From contig CAIWCD010000031.1 in assembly GCA_903911145.1 (NCBI GenBank), positions 114,495-178,494 of the forward strand: a DNA stretch of 64,000 nt, written 5' to 3'. Of this stretch, positions 63,039 through 64,000 are shown piece by piece. Made by a program: the position numbers and the translations under genes. The DNA is from an uncultured delta proteobacterium (GTDB lineage: Bacteria; Myxococcota; Myxococcia; Myxococcales; 40CM-4-68-19). A model generated the notes under the pieces. That model was not told the origin of the DNA. It searched no databases and worked only from the letters and a program-made list of their open reading frames with translations. Numbering within the stretch: the stretch's first letter is position 1; each line of letters opens with the position of its first letter.

Positions 63039-64000
63039 GCGGTCCCGCCCTCCTCGAGGGCTCAATCCCGAAGACGCTCTTCGTCTTCGCGCTGCCGATC
63101 CTCTTCGGCAACGTGATGCAGTCGATCAATGGCTCGATCAACTCGATGTGGATCGGCCATTACCTCGGTCAATCGGCATTCGCCGCATCGTCGAACGCCA
63201 ACAGCATTCTCTTCTTCCTGCTCGGCACCATGTTCGGCATCAGCATGGCGACGACCATCCTCGTCGGCCAGAGCCTGGGCGCAAAGAACCTCGAGCAGGC
63301 CAAGCGGGTCATCGGCACGAGCTTCACGTTCTATGGGTTGAGCTCATTTCTGCTCGCAGCCCTCGGCTTCATCATCTCGCCCGTTCTATTGACGTGGATG
63401 AAGACGCCGCCCGATGCGCTGCCTTATGCCTCGTCCTATCTGCGCATCATCTTTCTCGGCATCCCGTTTCTCTATATCTTCAGCTTCATCTCGATGAGCC
63501 TTCGCGGCGCGGGCGATTCGAAAACTCCGTTCTACTTTCTAATCCTGTCCGTCGTGCTGGATATCGCGCTCAACCCGCTGCTGATCTTCGGCTGGGGCCC
63601 GATTCCCGCGCTGGGCACGGCCGGGTCTGCGACGGCGACGTTGGTCGCGCAGGCCATCAGCTTGACTGGCCTGCTGACCTATCTCTATCGCAGCAAGCAT
63701 TTCCTCCGCATCCAGCGCCACGAGCTTCATTACCTGCGCGTGAATACCAATATCCTCCGTGCACTGATCGTGAAGGGCGTCCCGATGGGGTTGCAGATGA
63801 TCGTGCTCTCATTCAGCGCGATCGTGATGATCAGCGTGGTGAATCGCTTTGGCTCCCAGACCACCGCGGCTTATGGCGCCTGCCTGCAGATGTGGAGCTA
63901 TATCCAGATGCCGGCCTTTGCGGTGGGGCAAGCGGTCTCGTCGATGGCGGCGCAGAACATCGGCGCCAAACGGTGGGAGCGCGTGCGGGTGATCGCGCTC
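63035..64000 (+). CDS. MATE-family efflux transporter (3' end beyond window)
   Basis: Partial gene, 322 codons read, open at the window end. MATE (NorM/DinF type) carrier: PKTLFVFALPILFGNVMQSINGSIN at the start, SISMATTILVGQSLGAKNLEQAKRV-like segment, PFLYIFSFISMSLRGAGDSKTPF and GTAGSATATLVAQAISL. Expected length is about 450 aa, so roughly a quarter is missing. It exports drugs or metabolites using Na+ or H+ gradient. The start overlaps the lipoprotein stop. Confidence 0.9.
   Translation, partial: MSGPALLEGSIPKTLFVFALPILFGNVMQSINGSINSMWIGHYLGQSAFAASSNANSILFFLLGTMFGISMATTILVGQSLGAKNLEQAKRVIGTSFTFYGLSSFLLAALGFIISPVLLTWMKTPPDALPYASSYLRIIFLGIPFLYIFSFISMSLRGAGDSKTPFYFLILSVVLDIALNPLLIFGWGPIPALGTAGSATATLVAQAISLTGLLTYLYRSKHFLRIQRHELHYLRVNTNILRALIVKGVPMGLQMIVLSFSAIVMISVVNRFGSQTTAAYGACLQMWSYIQMPAFAVGQAVSSMAAQNIGAKRWERVRVIAL

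Noticed and set aside
1..64000. tRNA, rRNA, insertion sequence or prophage
   Set aside because: No transposase, integrase, terminal repeat or cloverleaf-like stretch was recognised by eye; a covariance-model scan was not possible here.

Overview
The window is 64 kb of GC-rich, gene-dense bacterial chromosome with about 50 protein genes. I found no rRNA, tRNA, CRISPR array, insertion sequence or phage gene. The style fits a Myxococcota/Polyangia-type bacterium. Supporting signs are many lipoboxes, Cys-rich secreted proteins, collagen-like lipoproteins, a caspase beside an ECF sigma factor, a secreted protein ending in a Gly-Cys, hydrophobic and Arg-rich tail resembling MYXO-CTERM, and frequent GTG/TTG starts. 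The taxonomic call is an inference.

Layout. 0-6 kb: an MFS transporter, then a tightly coupled five-gene operon (ATP-grasp ligase, GNAT acetyltransferase, S51 peptidase-like protein, PaaK-like adenylating enzyme, SufS-like cysteine desulfurase) that looks like an undescribed small-molecule pathway. 6-11 kb: two large secreted proteins. 11-14.3 kb: a probable extracellular electron-transfer cluster (monoheme cytochrome c, Cyc2-like fused cytochrome-porin, four-helix b-type cytochrome-like membrane protein, diheme lipoprotein). 14.3-23 kb: methyltransferase and YaeQ, a six-PAS hybrid histidine kinase with a LuxR-type regulator, a pseudo-receiver/CheX protein, and a CheA-like kinase gene broken by both a nonsense codon and a frameshift.

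23.4-30 kb: a PLP decarboxylase/TauE/amidohydrolase operon, carbonic anhydrase, polyphosphate kinase 2, a PAP2 phosphatase, a short-chain dehydrogenase and a Tat-exported copper-storage protein. 30-34.5 kb: a Cys-rich lipoprotein, then a coupled lipoprotein / ECF sigma / anti-sigma / caspase module. 34.6-44.9 kb: a beta-propeller lipoprotein, a lipocalin-like protein and a GMC oxidoreductase that diverge around a perfect operator-like palindrome, tryptophanase, a methyltransferase, and a small protein / ApbE / Rieske lipoprotein group.

44.9-57.3 kb: a large secreted protein of unknown function, an HDOD-PilZ protein, a lipoprotein serpin with an inhibitory-type hinge, an L,D-transpeptidase-like protein, a GGDEF cyclase, an acyltransferase, and two tandem collagen-like/seven-bladed-propeller lipoproteins. 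57.4-64 kb: pntA (apparently starting at ATT) and pntB, an FAD oxidoreductase, GTP cyclohydrolase II, a lipoprotein and a MATE exporter cut by the window end.

The recurring theme is envelope biology: exported redox proteins, exported beta-propellers and Cys-rich lipoproteins, and signal transduction. Function calls rest on motif reading without database searches.
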